A stretch of DNA of 64,000 bases from an uncultured Acetatifactor sp. Lineage in GTDB: Bacteria > Bacillota > Clostridia > Lachnospirales > Lachnospiraceae. Made by a program: the position numbers and the translations under genes. The notes under the pieces are model-generated. The model did not search any database. It was not told where the DNA came from and was given only the letters and a program-made list of their open reading frames with translations. The stretch spans positions 57,578 to 121,577 of the forward strand of contig CANREV010000004.1 in the NCBI GenBank assembly GCA_947629645.1. Reading direction: 5' to 3'. Positions 20,106-30,001 of the stretch are shown piece by piece (position 1 is the stretch's first letter; each line of letters opens with the position of its first letter).

Positions 20106-21041
20106 ATGAATCAAATATTCCGGCGTGCAGTGCTCCTTGTGTGTGCGGCCGCCTCAGCAGTATGTCTGGGCGGCTGCAGCCATAAGGAAGAAGAATGGGA
20201 GAAAAAAATTACGGAGGAAACCGTGTATGTGGACGGCCTGGAGGGAGAGTACACATTTTTGTTTCTCACCGATTCCCATGTGGTCATACAGGATAAAAAT
20301 GCATCGCAGCAGGAACAGGAATTTGCGGACCAGCGCTACGCCATGTTTTACAATGAGGAGGGCGTTGCCGCCAAGGATCAGTTTCCGGCATGGGTCAGGT
20401 ACGCCAATGAAATGGAAGTGGACGCCGTGCTGCTGGGAGGAGATATCATCGATTCGCCTTCCGATGCCAATGTGGAATGGCTGCGCGGGCAGCTTGCGAA
20501 ACTAAAGATGCCTTATCTGTATGTGCCGGGAAATCATGACTGGACATACCCCTGGGATTATATGACGGATTACGGTAAAGAAACGTACCTTTCCAAACTG
20601 TCAGACATGATGCAGGGACATGCTCCGTTGCAGTCGCTGGCGGTGGGAGAACTGCTTCTGGTGGGCGTAGACGACAGTTCTAATCAGGTGAACCCGGACG
20701 CCATATCCGGTTATGAGGATCTTCTGCGTCAGGGGAAACCTGTGATCGTTATGACACATGTGCCGTTTGCCACCGATACGCTGTCGGCGAAGGCGGCGCT
20801 GGAATGGGAGAATCCGACCGTGATCGGAGAAGATCAGGAAGCGGGGATCTGGCCCAACGATACATCGTGTTTTTTCCGTGAACTGACTACAGCGCGGGAT
20901 ACGCCGGTAAAGCTGCTGTTGTCAGGGCATGTGCACCTTTATGACGATAGCGTCATAAATGGGGAAACTTCCGTGCGCCAGATCGTGGGGGACGGCGGCT
21001 ATGAAGGATGCGCGCTCCTGCTCCATGTAAAGGGACGCTGA
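20106..21041 (+). CDS. calcineurin-like metallophosphoesterase, lipoprotein
   Basis: The signal peptide ends in a lipobox (LGGC at about residues 21-24), so the protein is lipid anchored outside the cell. Metallophosphoesterase motifs follow in order: TDSH, GGDIID, GNHDW, THVP and GHVH. These supply the two-metal centre for phosphomonoester or diester hydrolysis; the substrate is unknown. The start at MNQIFRR gives a proper signal peptide; an in-frame ATG at 20082 would add eight charged residues and lacks a good RBS. It lies 64 bases after glgP. Confidence 0.88.
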   Translation: MNQIFRRAVLLVCAAASAVCLGGCSHKEEEWEKKITEETVYVDGLEGEYTFLFLTDSHVVIQDKNASQQEQEFADQRYAMFYNEEGVAAKDQFPAWVRYANEMEVDAVLLGGDIIDSPSDANVEWLRGQLAKLKMPYLYVPGNHDWTYPWDYMTDYGKETYLSKLSDMMQGHAPLQSLAVGELLLVGVDDSSNQVNPDAISGYEDLLRQGKPVIVMTHVPFATDTLSAKAALEWENPTVIGEDQEAGIWPNDTSCFFRELTTARDTPVKLLLSGHVHLYDDSVINGETSVRQIVGDGGYEGCALLLHVKGR

Positions 21042-21189
21042 AAGCGGCAGAAAGATTACGGGACACAGGGATATAAAGGCACACAGAGATATAAAGGCAC
21101 AGCCGCGGCCTTGGACCCAAAAGAGTAAGCAGATCAACGGCGAATTGCAAGTGTAACAGGGCAGGTAAAGCGGTATACAGGAGGATGAC

Positions 21190-22203
21190 ATGCGGTATTA
21201 TAATATTGTGCAGCCGCCGCTTAAGATTTACGGTCTGGCGGTGGCGGATGCGAAAGAGAGGCGGTTCTGGCGGCTTGCGCCCGGGATGCTGGAGCGGATG
21301 CCCCAGTACGATTTTTTAGGCAGAAGGGCTGTGGGAGGAAGAGTGCGTTTTGCAACGGATTCTTCCTGTATCTTTGTCCGTATGACTCTTGCCTGCGCGA
21401 AGGAAGATATCAATATTCCCCTTTCCGGTTCGGCGGGGGCGGATATCTACTTGGGCAGGGGGAAGGAGTCTGCGTATCTGGGATATATCGCGCCGGACAA
21501 TCATTGTCAGGAAGAGATCACGGCAGAAAAAAGTTTCTGCAAAGGGGAACAAAAGGAGATTGTGACCGTCAATCTGCCCCGGAACGATCTTCTGCTTTCC
21601 ATGGAGATCGGCGTTGACGATGACGCGCATGTGGAGGAAGCGCCTCAATATACGGTGTCGTCTCCCATTGTGTTTTACGGTTCCTCCATCACGGAAGGGG
21701 GCTGCGCCTCCAGAGCGGGGAACGCCTATACCAGCATTGTGTCTCGGTGGCTGGATGCGGATTACAGAAACTTTGGATTTTCAGGTTCGGCCAGAGGCGA
21801 GGAGGAATTTGCAAAGTATCTTGCCGCTATGGAGGATATGAGCGCCTTTGTGTACGACTATGACCATAACGCAAAGGATCCAAAGCAGCTTGCGGACACT
21901 CATGAACGCTTTTTTCAGATCGTCAGGGAGAGTCATCCCGACCTTCCCGTACTTATCATGACCCGACCGGATACCGATAAAAATAAGGAGGATTCGGAAG
22001 CCAGAAGAGCGATTATTTACGATACATACCAGAAAGCGAAAGACCGGGGAGACAAAAAAGTCTGGTTCCTCGATGGCGGAAAGTTTTTTGGTGAACAGGG
22101 AAGGGCGGAATGCACCGTGGACGGCACCCATCCCAACGCGCTGGGATTTATGCGGATGGCGGAGGCGGTGTATCCGGTTTTGAAGGAAATGCTGGAAATA
22201 TAG
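21190..22203 (+). CDS. SGNH/GDSL-family esterase with N-terminal beta-sandwich
   Basis: Two-domain carbohydrate-esterase-like protein. An N-terminal jelly-roll region (~1-155) precedes an SGNH hydrolase whose block I is YGSSITEGG near residue 160 and whose block V is DGTHPN near 315 (catalytic Asp/His). Block III is less clear. There is no signal peptide. Family members remove acetyl or other acyl groups from sugars, which would suit the plant-polysaccharide genes nearby. RBS AGGAGG sits 5-6 bases before the ATG. Confidence 0.85.
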   Translation: MRYYNIVQPPLKIYGLAVADAKERRFWRLAPGMLERMPQYDFLGRRAVGGRVRFATDSSCIFVRMTLACAKEDINIPLSGSAGADIYLGRGKESAYLGYIAPDNHCQEEITAEKSFCKGEQKEIVTVNLPRNDLLLSMEIGVDDDAHVEEAPQYTVSSPIVFYGSSITEGGCASRAGNAYTSIVSRWLDADYRNFGFSGSARGEEEFAKYLAAMEDMSAFVYDYDHNAKDPKQLADTHERFFQIVRESHPDLPVLIMTRPDTDKNKEDSEARRAIIYDTYQKAKDRGDKKVWFLDGGKFFGEQGRAECTVDGTHPNALGFMRMAEAVYPVLKEMLEI

Positions 22204-22306
22204 GCGGAATTATCGCGTCAGACGAAATGCAGATACCGGAACTGGTGATGGTTGAGCACTGTCTGACACGGATATGATTGCCTGTGCTTTAGGGAGGATG
22301 TAAATT

Positions 22307-22579
22307 ATGTCAGTTCTTTCTGTTTATTTTCTGATTATGGCCCTATGTAATTTTTTTGATGCAAAATTTGGCAGAAGAGAGAATATGGAAGACAGCGTGC
22401 GAAAAAAATACCGCAGATGGGCGTCCCTTGCATACCTCTACCTTTCCTTTGCAACAGCGGGTATTTTTATAGCCGATACCTTTTGGCGCATTGACGTAGG
22501 ATTTGTCAAAATAATCGCGATATATGCGGTTCCTTTGCTGTATTTGGTATTCATCAACAAAAAATTTTCAGCGAAGTAA
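22307..22579 (+). CDS. small membrane protein, 90 residues, function unknown
   Basis: Not recognised. Three hydrophobic stretches are visible (about residues 1-16, 40-58 and 65-84) separated by a basic segment with RKKYRRW. The start is supported by AGGGAGGATG at good spacing, and a strong terminator follows. It may be its own small transcription unit. Confidence 0.75.
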   Translation: MSVLSVYFLIMALCNFFDAKFGRRENMEDSVRKKYRRWASLAYLYLSFATAGIFIADTFWRIDVGFVKIIAIYAVPLLYLVFINKKFSAK

Positions 22580-22603
22580 CTGTGAAACGGTTAAAAGTTA
22601 CTT

Positions 22604-22645
22604 AAAAAGCAACCTGTTCCCCGGCGGGGCGGTTGCTTTTTTGGT
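22604..22645 (+). terminator. intrinsic terminator after the small membrane protein
   Basis: AAAAGCAACC pairs with GGTTGCTTTT around an inner CCCCGGCGGGG hairpin, followed by a T run. A strong rho-independent terminator. Confidence 0.9.
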
Positions 22646-22734
22646 GTCCCAGGATCATCATTCGGCCTGTCAACCGTGCATAGTGGTTCGGCAGAGGGTC
22701 ACGTTAGGACACAAGGAAAAGGGTTGATTTGGCA

Positions 22735-22763
22735 TTGCATTAAAAGCCGGTTTCTTTTATAAT
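22735..22763 (+). promoter_or_regulatory. sigma-A promoter of the aconitase-like gene
   Basis: TTGCAT (22735-22740), 17 bases, TATAAT (22758-22763), with the start codon about 80 bases downstream. Confidence 0.8.
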
Positions 22764-22844
22764 AAATATTTAGTGAATCGGAAATAACCAATATCATCTT
22801 AACGGCCGGACAGAACAGTTCCGGAATCGACAAGGAGGAATCGT

Positions 22845-25133
22845 ATGGTAACATTATTAGAGGGCGGGGCCTATCTGGTAAACGGCACGGATATCGTGCC
22901 CGACAATGCTAAAGCGGCTGCCGCCATAAAGGCAAAAACCGGAAAAGAGGTTTCCAAGGAGGAGGCGCGCAGGCAGACCATAGCCTACGGGATCCTTGAA
23001 AGTCATAATACGTCCGGAAACATGGAAAAGCTTAAGATCAGGTTTGACAAGCTGACCAGTCACGACATCACCTTTGTAGGCATTATTCAGACGGCAAGGG
23101 CATCGGGACTGCAAAAGTTTCCTATGCCCTATGTATTGACCAACTGTCACAATTCGCTCTGTGCGGTGGGAGGCACCATCAATGAAGACGATCATATGTT
23201 CGGACTGACCTGCGCCAAAAAGTACGGCGGCGTCTATGTGCCGCCTCATCAGGCGGTCATTCATCAGTTTGCGAGGGAAATGCTCGCCACAGGCGGCGGT
23301 ATGATCCTTGGCTCCGATTCCCATACCCGTTATGGCGCGTTAGGCACCATGGCGGTGGGCGAGGGAGGCCCTGAGCTGGTCAAACAGCTTTTGAACCAGA
23401 CATACGATATCAATATGCCGGAAGTGGTGGGCGTGTATCTGACAGGAGCCCCCGTAAAAGGCGTAGGCCCTCAGGATGTGGCTCTGGCCATCATAGGCGC
23501 TGTGTTCCGGAACGGCTATGTCAAGAATCGCGTGATGGAGTTCGTAGGTCCCGGCGTAGCTTCCCTGAGCGCTGATTTCCGTATCGGCGTTGACGTCATG
23601 ACTACGGAGACGACCTGTCTGTCTTCGATCTGGAAAACGGATAAGGAAATTGAGGAATTTTATGAGATCCACGGGCGCAAGGCGGATTACAGGGAACTGG
23701 ACGTGAAAGAGACGGCGTATTACGATGGTATGATACAGGTGGATCTGTCCAAGGTACGTCCCATGATCGCTATGCCTTTCCATCCCAGCAATACATACAC
23801 GATTGAGGAATTAAACGCTAACCTGATGGATATTCTGGATGAGACTGAGAAGCGGGCCCAGGTGAGTCTGGACGGCGCGGTGGAATTTCATTTAAAAGAT
23901 AAAGTAAAAAACGGTAAACTGATGGTGGATCAGGGTATTATCGCGGGCTGCGCGGGAGGCGGTTTTGAGAATATCTGCGCCGCGGCGGATATCATGAAGG
24001 GACGCTATATCGGTTCCGATGGGTTTACTTTAAGCGTATATCCCGCTTCCATGCCTGTATATATGGAGCTGATCAAAAACGGATGCGCCGCCGCGCTGAT
24101 GGAGACAGGCGCGGTGCTTAAGACGGCTTTCTGCGGCCCTTGCTTCGGCGCGGGCGATACCCCGGCCAACAATGCGTTCAGTATCCGTCATTCTACCAGA
24201 AACTTCCCCAACCGTGAGGGAAGCAAACTGCAGAATGGCCAGATCGCTTCCGTGGCGCTGATGGACGCCCGTTCCATCGCGGCCACCGCCGCAAACAAGG
24301 GCGTGCTTACGCCTGCGACCGATTTTGACGGCGAGATCGGAAAATACAAATATCATTTTGACAGCACGATTTACGCGAACCGTGTGTTTGATTCCAAGGG
24401 CGTGGCGGATCCCGATACTAAGATCCAGTTCGGCCCCAATATCAAAGACTGGCCCGCAATGGGCGAACTGCCTGAAAATCTGGTGCTTCAGGTCGTAAGC
24501 GAGATTCATGACCCTGTGACTACCACGGATGAACTGATCCCTTCCGGGGAGACTTCTTCCTACCGTTCCAATCCTCTGGGTCTGGCAGAGTTTACCCTCA
24601 GCCGCAAGGATCCCGAGTATGTGGGGCGGGCCAAGGCAATCCATGTTCTGGAGGAAGAGCGCAGGAAGGGCGGCCATCCCTGCCATGTCATGCCTGAGAT
24701 TAAGAATATCATGAATCCGATCAAGGCGAAGTATCCGGAAGTGAATCATACCAATACCGGTTTCGGATCCACTATTTTTGCCGTAAAGCCCGGAGACGGC
24801 TCCGCCAGAGAGCAGGCGGCATCCTGCCAGAAAGTATTGGGCGGCTGGGCTAATATCGCCAATGAGTATGCTACCAAGCGTTACCGCTCCAATCTGATCA
24901 ACTGGGGAATGCTGCCCTTCCTGATCGGGACAGGGGAGCTGCCTTTCCATAATCTGGACTATCTGTTTATCCCTGACATCCGAAAGGCTGTGGAGGAGAA
25001 AAATGACGATATTGTCGCTTTTGTGGTAAAGGACGGCGCCATGACGGAATTTCATTTAAAACTCGGCGAACTGACAGACGAGGAACGACAGATCATTCTG
25101 AAAGGCTGTCTCATCAATTATAACCGGGTGTGA
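22845..25133 (+). CDS. aconitase-superfamily hydratase (YbhJ-like)
   Basis: A 762-residue Fe-S (de)hydratase. The aconitase fold is seen in [20 protein letters not shown] (near residue 155), in the cluster-ligand regions IIAGCAGGG (near 367) and CGPCFGAGD (near 430, CxxC), and in [16 protein letters not shown] (near 446), matching the substrate-binding Arg loop. It is not a close match to housekeeping AcnA or LeuC. Proteins of this group are often called hydratase or YbhJ and their substrate is not settled. The ribosome binding site is AAGGAGG. The SseB-like gene follows at once. Confidence 0.85.
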   Translation: MVTLLEGGAYLVNGTDIVPDNAKAAAAIKAKTGKEVSKEEARRQTIAYGILESHNTSGNMEKLKIRFDKLTSHDITFVGIIQTARASGLQKFPMPYVLTNCHNSLCAVGGTINEDDHMFGLTCAKKYGGVYVPPHQAVIHQFAREMLATGGGMILGSDSHTRYGALGTMAVGEGGPELVKQLLNQTYDINMPEVVGVYLTGAPVKGVGPQDVALAIIGAVFRNGYVKNRVMEFVGPGVASLSADFRIGVDVMTTETTCLSSIWKTDKEIEEFYEIHGRKADYRELDVKETAYYDGMIQVDLSKVRPMIAMPFHPSNTYTIEELNANLMDILDETEKRAQVSLDGAVEFHLKDKVKNGKLMVDQGIIAGCAGGGFENICAAADIMKGRYIGSDGFTLSVYPASMPVYMELIKNGCAAALMETGAVLKTAFCGPCFGAGDTPANNAFSIRHSTRNFPNREGSKLQNGQIASVALMDARSIAATAANKGVLTPATDFDGEIGKYKYHFDSTIYANRVFDSKGVADPDTKIQFGPNIKDWPAMGELPENLVLQVVSEIHDPVTTTDELIPSGETSSYRSNPLGLAEFTLSRKDPEYVGRAKAIHVLEEERRKGGHPCHVMPEIKNIMNPIKAKYPEVNHTNTGFGSTIFAVKPGDGSAREQAASCQKVLGGWANIANEYATKRYRSNLINWGMLPFLIGTGELPFHNLDYLFIPDIRKAVEEKNDDIVAFVVKDGAMTEFHLKLGELTDEERQIILKGCLINYNRV

Positions 25134-25168
25134 AAAAAGACCTGTAAAACAGGCGGATGGGAGAAACC

Positions 25169-25654
25169 GTGGAATTTAATAAATCTGTATCAAACCCGAT
25201 GTTAATGGGGACGATCGAACTGATGAAGGAGGAGGACACTCCCGAACATCGGGGAATGTTTGTGGAGGAGCTGGTTAAAGCCAGCTTTCTCTCCCCGGCG
25301 TTGATCGAACCGGCGCCCACAGAGGACAGCGAAGGAAATCTGAAGGTGACGGCTGGGAGTAAAGTGCAGTTCCCCATGCTCACGGCGCCGGACGGCCGGA
25401 AGTTTTTTATGGCATTTACGGACGCGCAGGAATATGACAAATGGCAGGAAAAGACCAGGCCCCTTCCTACGTTTGCATTAAAATTTGAAGATTATGCCGC
25501 GATGCTGTTCCATAAGGATGGCAATGGCAATGCCAGTAACGCGCTGGGATATGTGATCAACCCGGCAGGCTGCAATATTATCGTCCCCAGGGAAATGGTC
25601 GCCAACGTTATGGCTGCGAGAGCAGCGGCGGCGCAACCAAATAAAACTAAATAA
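25169..25654 (+). CDS. SseB-like N-terminal domain protein
   Basis: About 160 residues resembling the SseB N-terminal domain (opening NPMLMGTIELMKEEDTPEH, and later FAFTD-like FMAFTDAQEYDKW). SseB was named for a serine-sensitivity phenotype in E. coli; the molecular role is unclear. The GTG at 25169 is preceded by GGGAGA and is preferred; an in-frame ATG at 25157 adds four residues. It is probably co-transcribed with the hydratase. A sigma-28 promoter begins 7 bases before its stop codon. Confidence 0.7.
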   Translation: MEFNKSVSNPMLMGTIELMKEEDTPEHRGMFVEELVKASFLSPALIEPAPTEDSEGNLKVTAGSKVQFPMLTAPDGRKFFMAFTDAQEYDKWQEKTRPLPTFALKFEDYAAMLFHKDGNGNASNALGYVINPAGCNIIVPREMVANVMAARAAAAQPNKTK

Positions 25655-25674
25655 AACCAAAAGTGTGCCGATAA
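25647..25674 (+). promoter_or_regulatory. sigma-28 (FliA/SigD) promoter
   Basis: CTAAA (25647-25651), exactly 16 bases, CCGATAA (25668-25674). Read as TAAA-N15-GCCGATAA it matches the enteric FliA core exactly, and as CTAAA-N16-CCGATAT it has one change. It drives the calcium-loop protein downstream. Confidence 0.8.
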
Positions 25675-25807
25675 TATTAGTACAGGATGGGAGTAAGGCC
25701 GGCTTTCATCCCAGTATAATATGGAGTCCAAGGATGGTATTGATGTGAGAAAAGGATTTTCTGCATGGATACCGTCCTTTTTTTTCAGGACGGAAAGGAT
25801 TAAAAAA

Positions 25808-26932
25808 TTGAAAATTGATTCCAGTACAGTGGGAATGGCGTCCGAGAGACATTATCGATCTGTAGACGCGCACATCAGGAGATTTATGGTGGAGGAATAT
25901 AAAGGCGATATACCGGAAAGCCTGCAGACGGCTGTGGGCGAAAACGGAGCGGACGAAGAGGCAGAGGAGGCAAAGGAGGACACGGCCAAGCCGGAAAACA
26001 CATCTTATCAGGATTGGCAGGGCAGGATGCGTTCGTCCGTGGGAAAAGTGAACATGCGAAACAGCAGCGAGCAGACCCTGACCAGCATCCGGCAGATCAC
26101 GGTGCAGTATATTTTCCAACTGTTGTTTGGCGCAAGAAGGAACCGGATGCGGGACTGGATATCGGAGGATGATTGCGGTGGTCAGTCTTCGCATACTTCT
26201 TCCGGCGGCGCGGGTACACAGAATCAGAATCCTGCGTCCACAGCCAATCTGCGTGTGATGACTTATCAGCAGGAGACGTTCCATCTGGAACAGGAAAACA
26301 CATCTTTTTCCACGCAGGGGACCGTAAAGACTGCGGACGGGCGGGAGATCACTTTTAATGTCAATGTGGAGATGAGCAGAGAATTTCAGTCCAGTTTCAG
26401 CGAGGATCTTTATATGGCTGCTTTCAGGCTCTGTGATCCGCTGGTGATCAACCTGGACTGTGACGCGGCCCAGATAGAGGATCAGACTTTTTATTTTGAT
26501 ATTGATGCGGACGGGGAACCGGACGAGGTCTCCCGGTTGGGCGGCGGCAGCGGTTTTCTGGCGCTGGATTCCAACGAAGACGGCGTGATCAACGATGGCA
26601 GCGAATTGTTTGGCACAAAGAGCGGCAACGGCTTTAAAGATCTGGCGAAATACGATGAGGACGGCAATGGCTGGATCGATGAGAATGATCCCATTTGGAG
26701 CAGACTTAAGATCTGGTGTAAGGATGAGGACGGGAACGATGTCCTTTACCGCCTTGCGGATAAAGGCGTGGGAGCCATCTGCCTGCAGAATGTGTCCACA
26801 GATTTTACCATGCAGGGCACGGGAGGACAGACCAGAGGGGTAGTTCGCAGTACCGGCATTTTCCTCTATGAAAATGGGCTTGCCGGAACCATCCAGCATG
26901 TGGATATGGCGAAATACGATATGGGAGCCTAA
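25808..26932 (+). CDS. acidic protein with EF-hand-like calcium loops, predicted sigma-28 regulon
   Basis: Function not recognised. The likely start is the TTG at 25808, which follows AAAGGA at good spacing and gives MKIDSSTVGMASERHY; the frame is open from an ATG at 25721, but that ATG lies at a TATAAT-like site with no RBS. Residues ~50-90 are acidic and low complexity. A central beta-rich region (~175-225) precedes two or three Asp-rich loops near 238-300 (DIDADGEPDE, DSNEDGVIND, DEDGNGWIDE), as in dockerin or VCBS-type calcium sites. There is no signal peptide. The flagellar promoter upstream suggests a motility or surface role. Confidence 0.75.
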   Translation: MKIDSSTVGMASERHYRSVDAHIRRFMVEEYKGDIPESLQTAVGENGADEEAEEAKEDTAKPENTSYQDWQGRMRSSVGKVNMRNSSEQTLTSIRQITVQYIFQLLFGARRNRMRDWISEDDCGGQSSHTSSGGAGTQNQNPASTANLRVMTYQQETFHLEQENTSFSTQGTVKTADGREITFNVNVEMSREFQSSFSEDLYMAAFRLCDPLVINLDCDAAQIEDQTFYFDIDADGEPDEVSRLGGGSGFLALDSNEDGVINDGSELFGTKSGNGFKDLAKYDEDGNGWIDENDPIWSRLKIWCKDEDGNDVLYRLADKGVGAICLQNVSTDFTMQGTGGQTRGVVRSTGIFLYENGLAGTIQHVDMAKYDMGA

Positions 26933-26964
26933 AAATACGCTGCTCTAATGGGACCATTAGATTA

Positions 26965-27120
26965 TTGCAAAATCCCCCTTCCCCAGGGTATAATATACCA
27001 TGTCAGAAGGAAAACAAGCGCGAGCGGAGCGAGCATTTGTTTTCCCCTGACATGGTAACGACAAAATCGGAAGCAGCGAAAGCTGCGCGGATATGCGGAG
27101 CATAGCCGGATTTTGGAGTG
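26965..27120 (+). promoter_or_regulatory. promoter and highly structured 5' leader of the sugar-binding lipoprotein gene
   Basis: TTGCAA (26965-26970), 18 bases, TATAAT (26989-26994). At the predicted +1 an 18-bp hairpin starts: CCATGTCAG (26998-27006) pairs with 27047-27055 and GGAAAACAA (27009-27017) with 27037-27045, leaving a GC-rich 19-base loop. Next comes a second element, CAAAATCGG at 27061 with CCGGATTTTG near 27110, holding inner hairpins GCAGCGAAAGCTGC and TATGCGGAGCATA. GGAAAACAAGCGCGAGC is repeated near 27126. The class is not a known riboswitch that I recognise. Confidence 0.6.
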
Positions 27121-27205
27121 AAAAAAGGAAAACAAGCGCGAGCATATCAAATTATGATGTGCGGCAGGTCAGAAAAACAAACAAAGCGGCGGGAGGGGAG
27201 AAAAG

Positions 27206-28576
27206 ATGAGAAGAAGATTGTCGGTGCTGTTATTGTTGGCATTGCTCTGCGGACTGACAGCCTGCGGAAACGGCGGTGAGCCGGTATCCCAGACTGAGGA
27301 AGATCAGGAAAATGTTTCCGCGGCGGGAATCAATACGTTGGTAGAAGAACCTAACGGCGATACGGCAGACCTGACTTTTATGTGGTGGGGCAGCGAGGTC
27401 AGGGGGGAGCGGACGCAGGCGGCCTTTGATCTCTACAGTGAAATCAATACAGGTGTAAATGTTGAGATGGAAGCAGTGGGGTGGCCGGATTATTGGAATC
27501 AGCTGGATGCAAGGAACGACAGCGATTCTCTTTCCGATTTTGTTCAGATCGATTATGCTTTTCTGGAGCGGAGTGTGAGCAAAGGCATGTTGGTGGAATT
27601 GACTCCGTATCTTGCGGATGGAACGCTGGATCTTTCCGGCGTGGATCCGGGCCTGATCAGCGCGGGCTCTGTCAATGGCAGAATATACGCGGTCTGCGCG
27701 GGAGTCAACGCACCTGCTTTAATGTATAATAAGACGCTGATTGACGAACTGGGCATCCAGATCAAGGATCAGATGACGCTGGAAGAATTTTTTGAGGTGG
27801 CGCGTCAGGTTTATGAGAAATCTGGCGTAAAGACAGATGTGGCCTACGGTGCGGTGAATAATTATCTCCCCTATGTGCTGAGGGCGCACGATATTACCAA
27901 ACTGTTTAATAATACTTCCCTGAATGTTTCTTCGGCGGCGGATTTTGAAGAATTTTATGAAATTTACGAGACGGGTGTAAAAGAAGGCTGGATCATTGGC
28001 AACGATGTCCATAAGGATCTGACGGATGCTTCCGTGGAGGAAAATCCCATGGTGATCTACACCACACCGGATACTCAGTCCTGGTGCGCCTTTTTCTGGT
28101 CCAATCAGCTGACGGCGCTGAAAGACGCGGCTCCGGAGGACATGGAGATCGGCATCACTACATGGCCTTCCGCTGATCCTGCAAAATCCGATTATCTCAA
28201 GCCGGCACAGTTTTTAGCGGTGACAACAGATGCGGGAGAGGATGAAGCGGCAGCGGTGCGGGCTATCAATTATCTTCTGAATTCACTGCCTGCCAATGAG
28301 GTAATGCTGGGGGAGAGAGGTGTTCCTCCGGTGATGCCTGTAGCGGAGGCTATTTCGCCGCTTATGGATGAGAACGGGCAGACGATCACGGCATATATCA
28401 ACGATGTGGTGGCTCCAAACAGTTCCAATATCAGCCCTTCCGATCCCGATAAGGGTGCGAAAGTGTATGAGTGCGCGGATGATCTGGTGCGCAAAGTCCT
28501 GGACGGAGAACTGACGGCGGCAGAGGCGGCGCAGGAGCTTTATGAAAAAGGCAACCAGATCATGGCAGAACAATGA
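27206..28576 (+). CDS. extracellular sugar-binding lipoprotein (ABC family 1), orphan
   Basis: A 456-residue solute-binding protein. The signal peptide ends in a lipobox (LTAC near residues 17-20), followed by an Asn/Glu-rich linker and a family 1 binding fold beginning LTFMWWGSEVRGERT near residue 57. Aromatic residues (WPDYW, FFW) fit sugar binding. GGGAGGGGAG precedes the start. No permease or ATPase genes are adjacent, so it must use transporter partners elsewhere or act as a sensor. The long structured leader suggests special regulation. The ligand is unknown. Confidence 0.88.
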   Translation: MRRRLSVLLLLALLCGLTACGNGGEPVSQTEEDQENVSAAGINTLVEEPNGDTADLTFMWWGSEVRGERTQAAFDLYSEINTGVNVEMEAVGWPDYWNQLDARNDSDSLSDFVQIDYAFLERSVSKGMLVELTPYLADGTLDLSGVDPGLISAGSVNGRIYAVCAGVNAPALMYNKTLIDELGIQIKDQMTLEEFFEVARQVYEKSGVKTDVAYGAVNNYLPYVLRAHDITKLFNNTSLNVSSAADFEEFYEIYETGVKEGWIIGNDVHKDLTDASVEENPMVIYTTPDTQSWCAFFWSNQLTALKDAAPEDMEIGITTWPSADPAKSDYLKPAQFLAVTTDAGEDEAAAVRAINYLLNSLPANEVMLGERGVPPVMPVAEAISPLMDENGQTITAYINDVVAPNSSNISPSDPDKGAKVYECADDLVRKVLDGELTAAEAAQELYEKGNQIMAEQ

Positions 28577-28937
28577 TGGAGACTCGGAAATTACCGGGTA
28601 ACGAAAAACGATCGACAGATCGCGACAAACGATTTACAGGTAACGAACAAGAAATCACGATCCTGACGGATCGGTCATAAGATACTTTGCGGCAGATATA
28701 AGTCGTTTTCTGTGGGAATCCGGACGACTGGGAAGTTTTTGGCAATTCCGGATTGACATCACGCATAGATTCTTTTGCGTTCAGGAAAATCCCTTCCTTA
28801 CGCGGGTTGTTTTATCAACCAGTGTAAGAAAGGGATTTCTTGTATTTACGCTGCATCTTCCCCGGATGGAACATTATAAATATTCTTTTTATTCTCATAA
28901 AGCAGTCCTGACTGTGTCATGACTGCTCAGTTATCTC
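28577..28937. terminator. intergenic region with a strong bidirectional terminator at 28785-28840
   Basis: AAATCCCTTCCTTAC pairs with GTAAGAAAGGGATTT around an inner GGTTG-TTTTAT-CAACC hairpin. A and T tracts lie on both sides, so it can end the lipoprotein transcript and the opposing Rpn transcript. 28590-28675 contains short imperfect repeats (ACGATC, GATCG) and no gene. Confidence 0.8.
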
Positions 28938-29768
28938 CTAATCATTTTCAAATTTTGCAATGGTATCCTGCACATAATCCAATGACAGGTCTAATGAGGC
29001 GGCAATATCAGCAGGAGCCTTGCCTTTTGTATAAAGCCGGATAATTTTAGCGGCCAATAATGCGCCTTCGGTCCGTCCTTCTGCTCGTCCCTGCTCCAGA
29101 TTTTCTCTATCTCTCATTAACAATGTCATATACTCTGCCTCCATTTCCCTGCTCTGTTTTATTTCATTTACCCTTTTTTGGATTTCCCTGATGAGATGAC
29201 TTGATGACTGTTTGGCAAAATCATCTGTGGTATTCTCAACATATGCCAGGAATTCTTTCATGTCGGCATCTATATCATCCCTGGTGCCTTTGGTGTTTAG
29301 AAAGATTTTTGTGACCTCATCATCAAGGAGGATGGCGGGGTCTTCCTGACAACGGTTTTCAAAAGTATAAATGTGCCGCTGGGCTGAAAAAGGATCGAAA
29401 GTACAAATAAAGATAATATATGTTTTTTTCAATTCCGTATAGTAACTTCCTGCCTGGATCAGATCCAGATCGATACATCCCTGGTAATACCTGGTTCTCT
29501 TGGGCAGCTCCGTTTTCTTCCCGCGCTGCATTTCCACATTGTAAATAGTGCCCTTGTCATCATTTACATATACATCCATACGGATGCCTTTGCTCTCATA
29601 TAATATGTTAATGGTCTTCTGCGTGGCTGGTATTTCCACTTTTTTAATAGACACCTTTAAAATTTTTTCCAGGATCTTGCGGCAGATCTCCGTGTCGCTC
29701 ATTACTTTGGCGAACAGGAAATCATCTTCAAGATTCAATTCCTGAATGGTCTTTTCTTTGTCTGACAT
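28938..29768 (-). CDS. Rpn-family PD-(D/E)XK nuclease (recombination-promoting nuclease/putative transposase)
   Basis: A 276-residue protein. The PD-(D/E)XK core is seen as GIRMDVYVND then YNVEMQ (catalytic D...E-x-Q) at residues ~60-80, followed by RTRYYQGCIDLDLI. The C-terminal part is helical and charged with EQGRAEGRTEGA and a small HTH-like tail (ADIAASLDLSLDYV). Rpn proteins are DNA endonucleases that raise recA-independent recombination in E. coli; many copies occur in gut Clostridia. The promoter is the repeat at 29791. The second family member in this window is at 61989. Confidence 0.88.
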   Translation of the reverse strand: MSDKEKTIQELNLEDDFLFAKVMSDTEICRKILEKILKVSIKKVEIPATQKTINILYESKGIRMDVYVNDDKGTIYNVEMQRGKKTELPKRTRYYQGCIDLDLIQAGSYYTELKKTYIIFICTFDPFSAQRHIYTFENRCQEDPAILLDDEVTKIFLNTKGTRDDIDADMKEFLAYVENTTDDFAKQSSSHLIREIQKRVNEIKQSREMEAEYMTLLMRDRENLEQGRAEGRTEGALLAAKIIRLYTKGKAPADIAASLDLSLDYVQDTIAKFEND

Positions 29769-29790
29769 AAAATATTCCTCGCTTTCCTTG

Positions 29791-29838
29791 ATTATACCAT
29801 AATCGACTCCCGATGTCAGTGGAAACTTTATTTCATGG
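29791..29838 (-). repeat. dispersed promoter-bearing repeat, copy A (copy B at 32293-32340)
   Basis: The 48 bases match 32293-32340 at about 41 positions and in the same orientation, including ATTATACCATAATC, CTCCCG, AGTGGAAAC and ATTTCAT. On the minus strand both read TATGGTATAAT, an extended -10. Copy A is 23 bases upstream of the Rpn start; copy B is ~105 bases upstream of the minus-strand gene at 32186. Confidence 0.75.
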
Positions 29839-30001
29839 AACGCTCATCGAGGGGGAGTGACACAAACGGGAGTGGGGCGCAGTTGAAATATTGAATATTA
29901 TTTGGTATAATCATGAAATTAATAAAGTTGAAGTTTTGCAAGGGCGAAGTTATGAGAAAAACTGGAAATGTATGTATTTTTGTGTATCAGGGAGGCAGAA
30001 C

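Noticed and set aside
22213..22261. Inverted repeat GTCAGAC/GTCTGAC as a riboswitch
   Set aside because: Only a 7-bp stem with a ~34-base loop and no known riboswitch motif; left unassigned.
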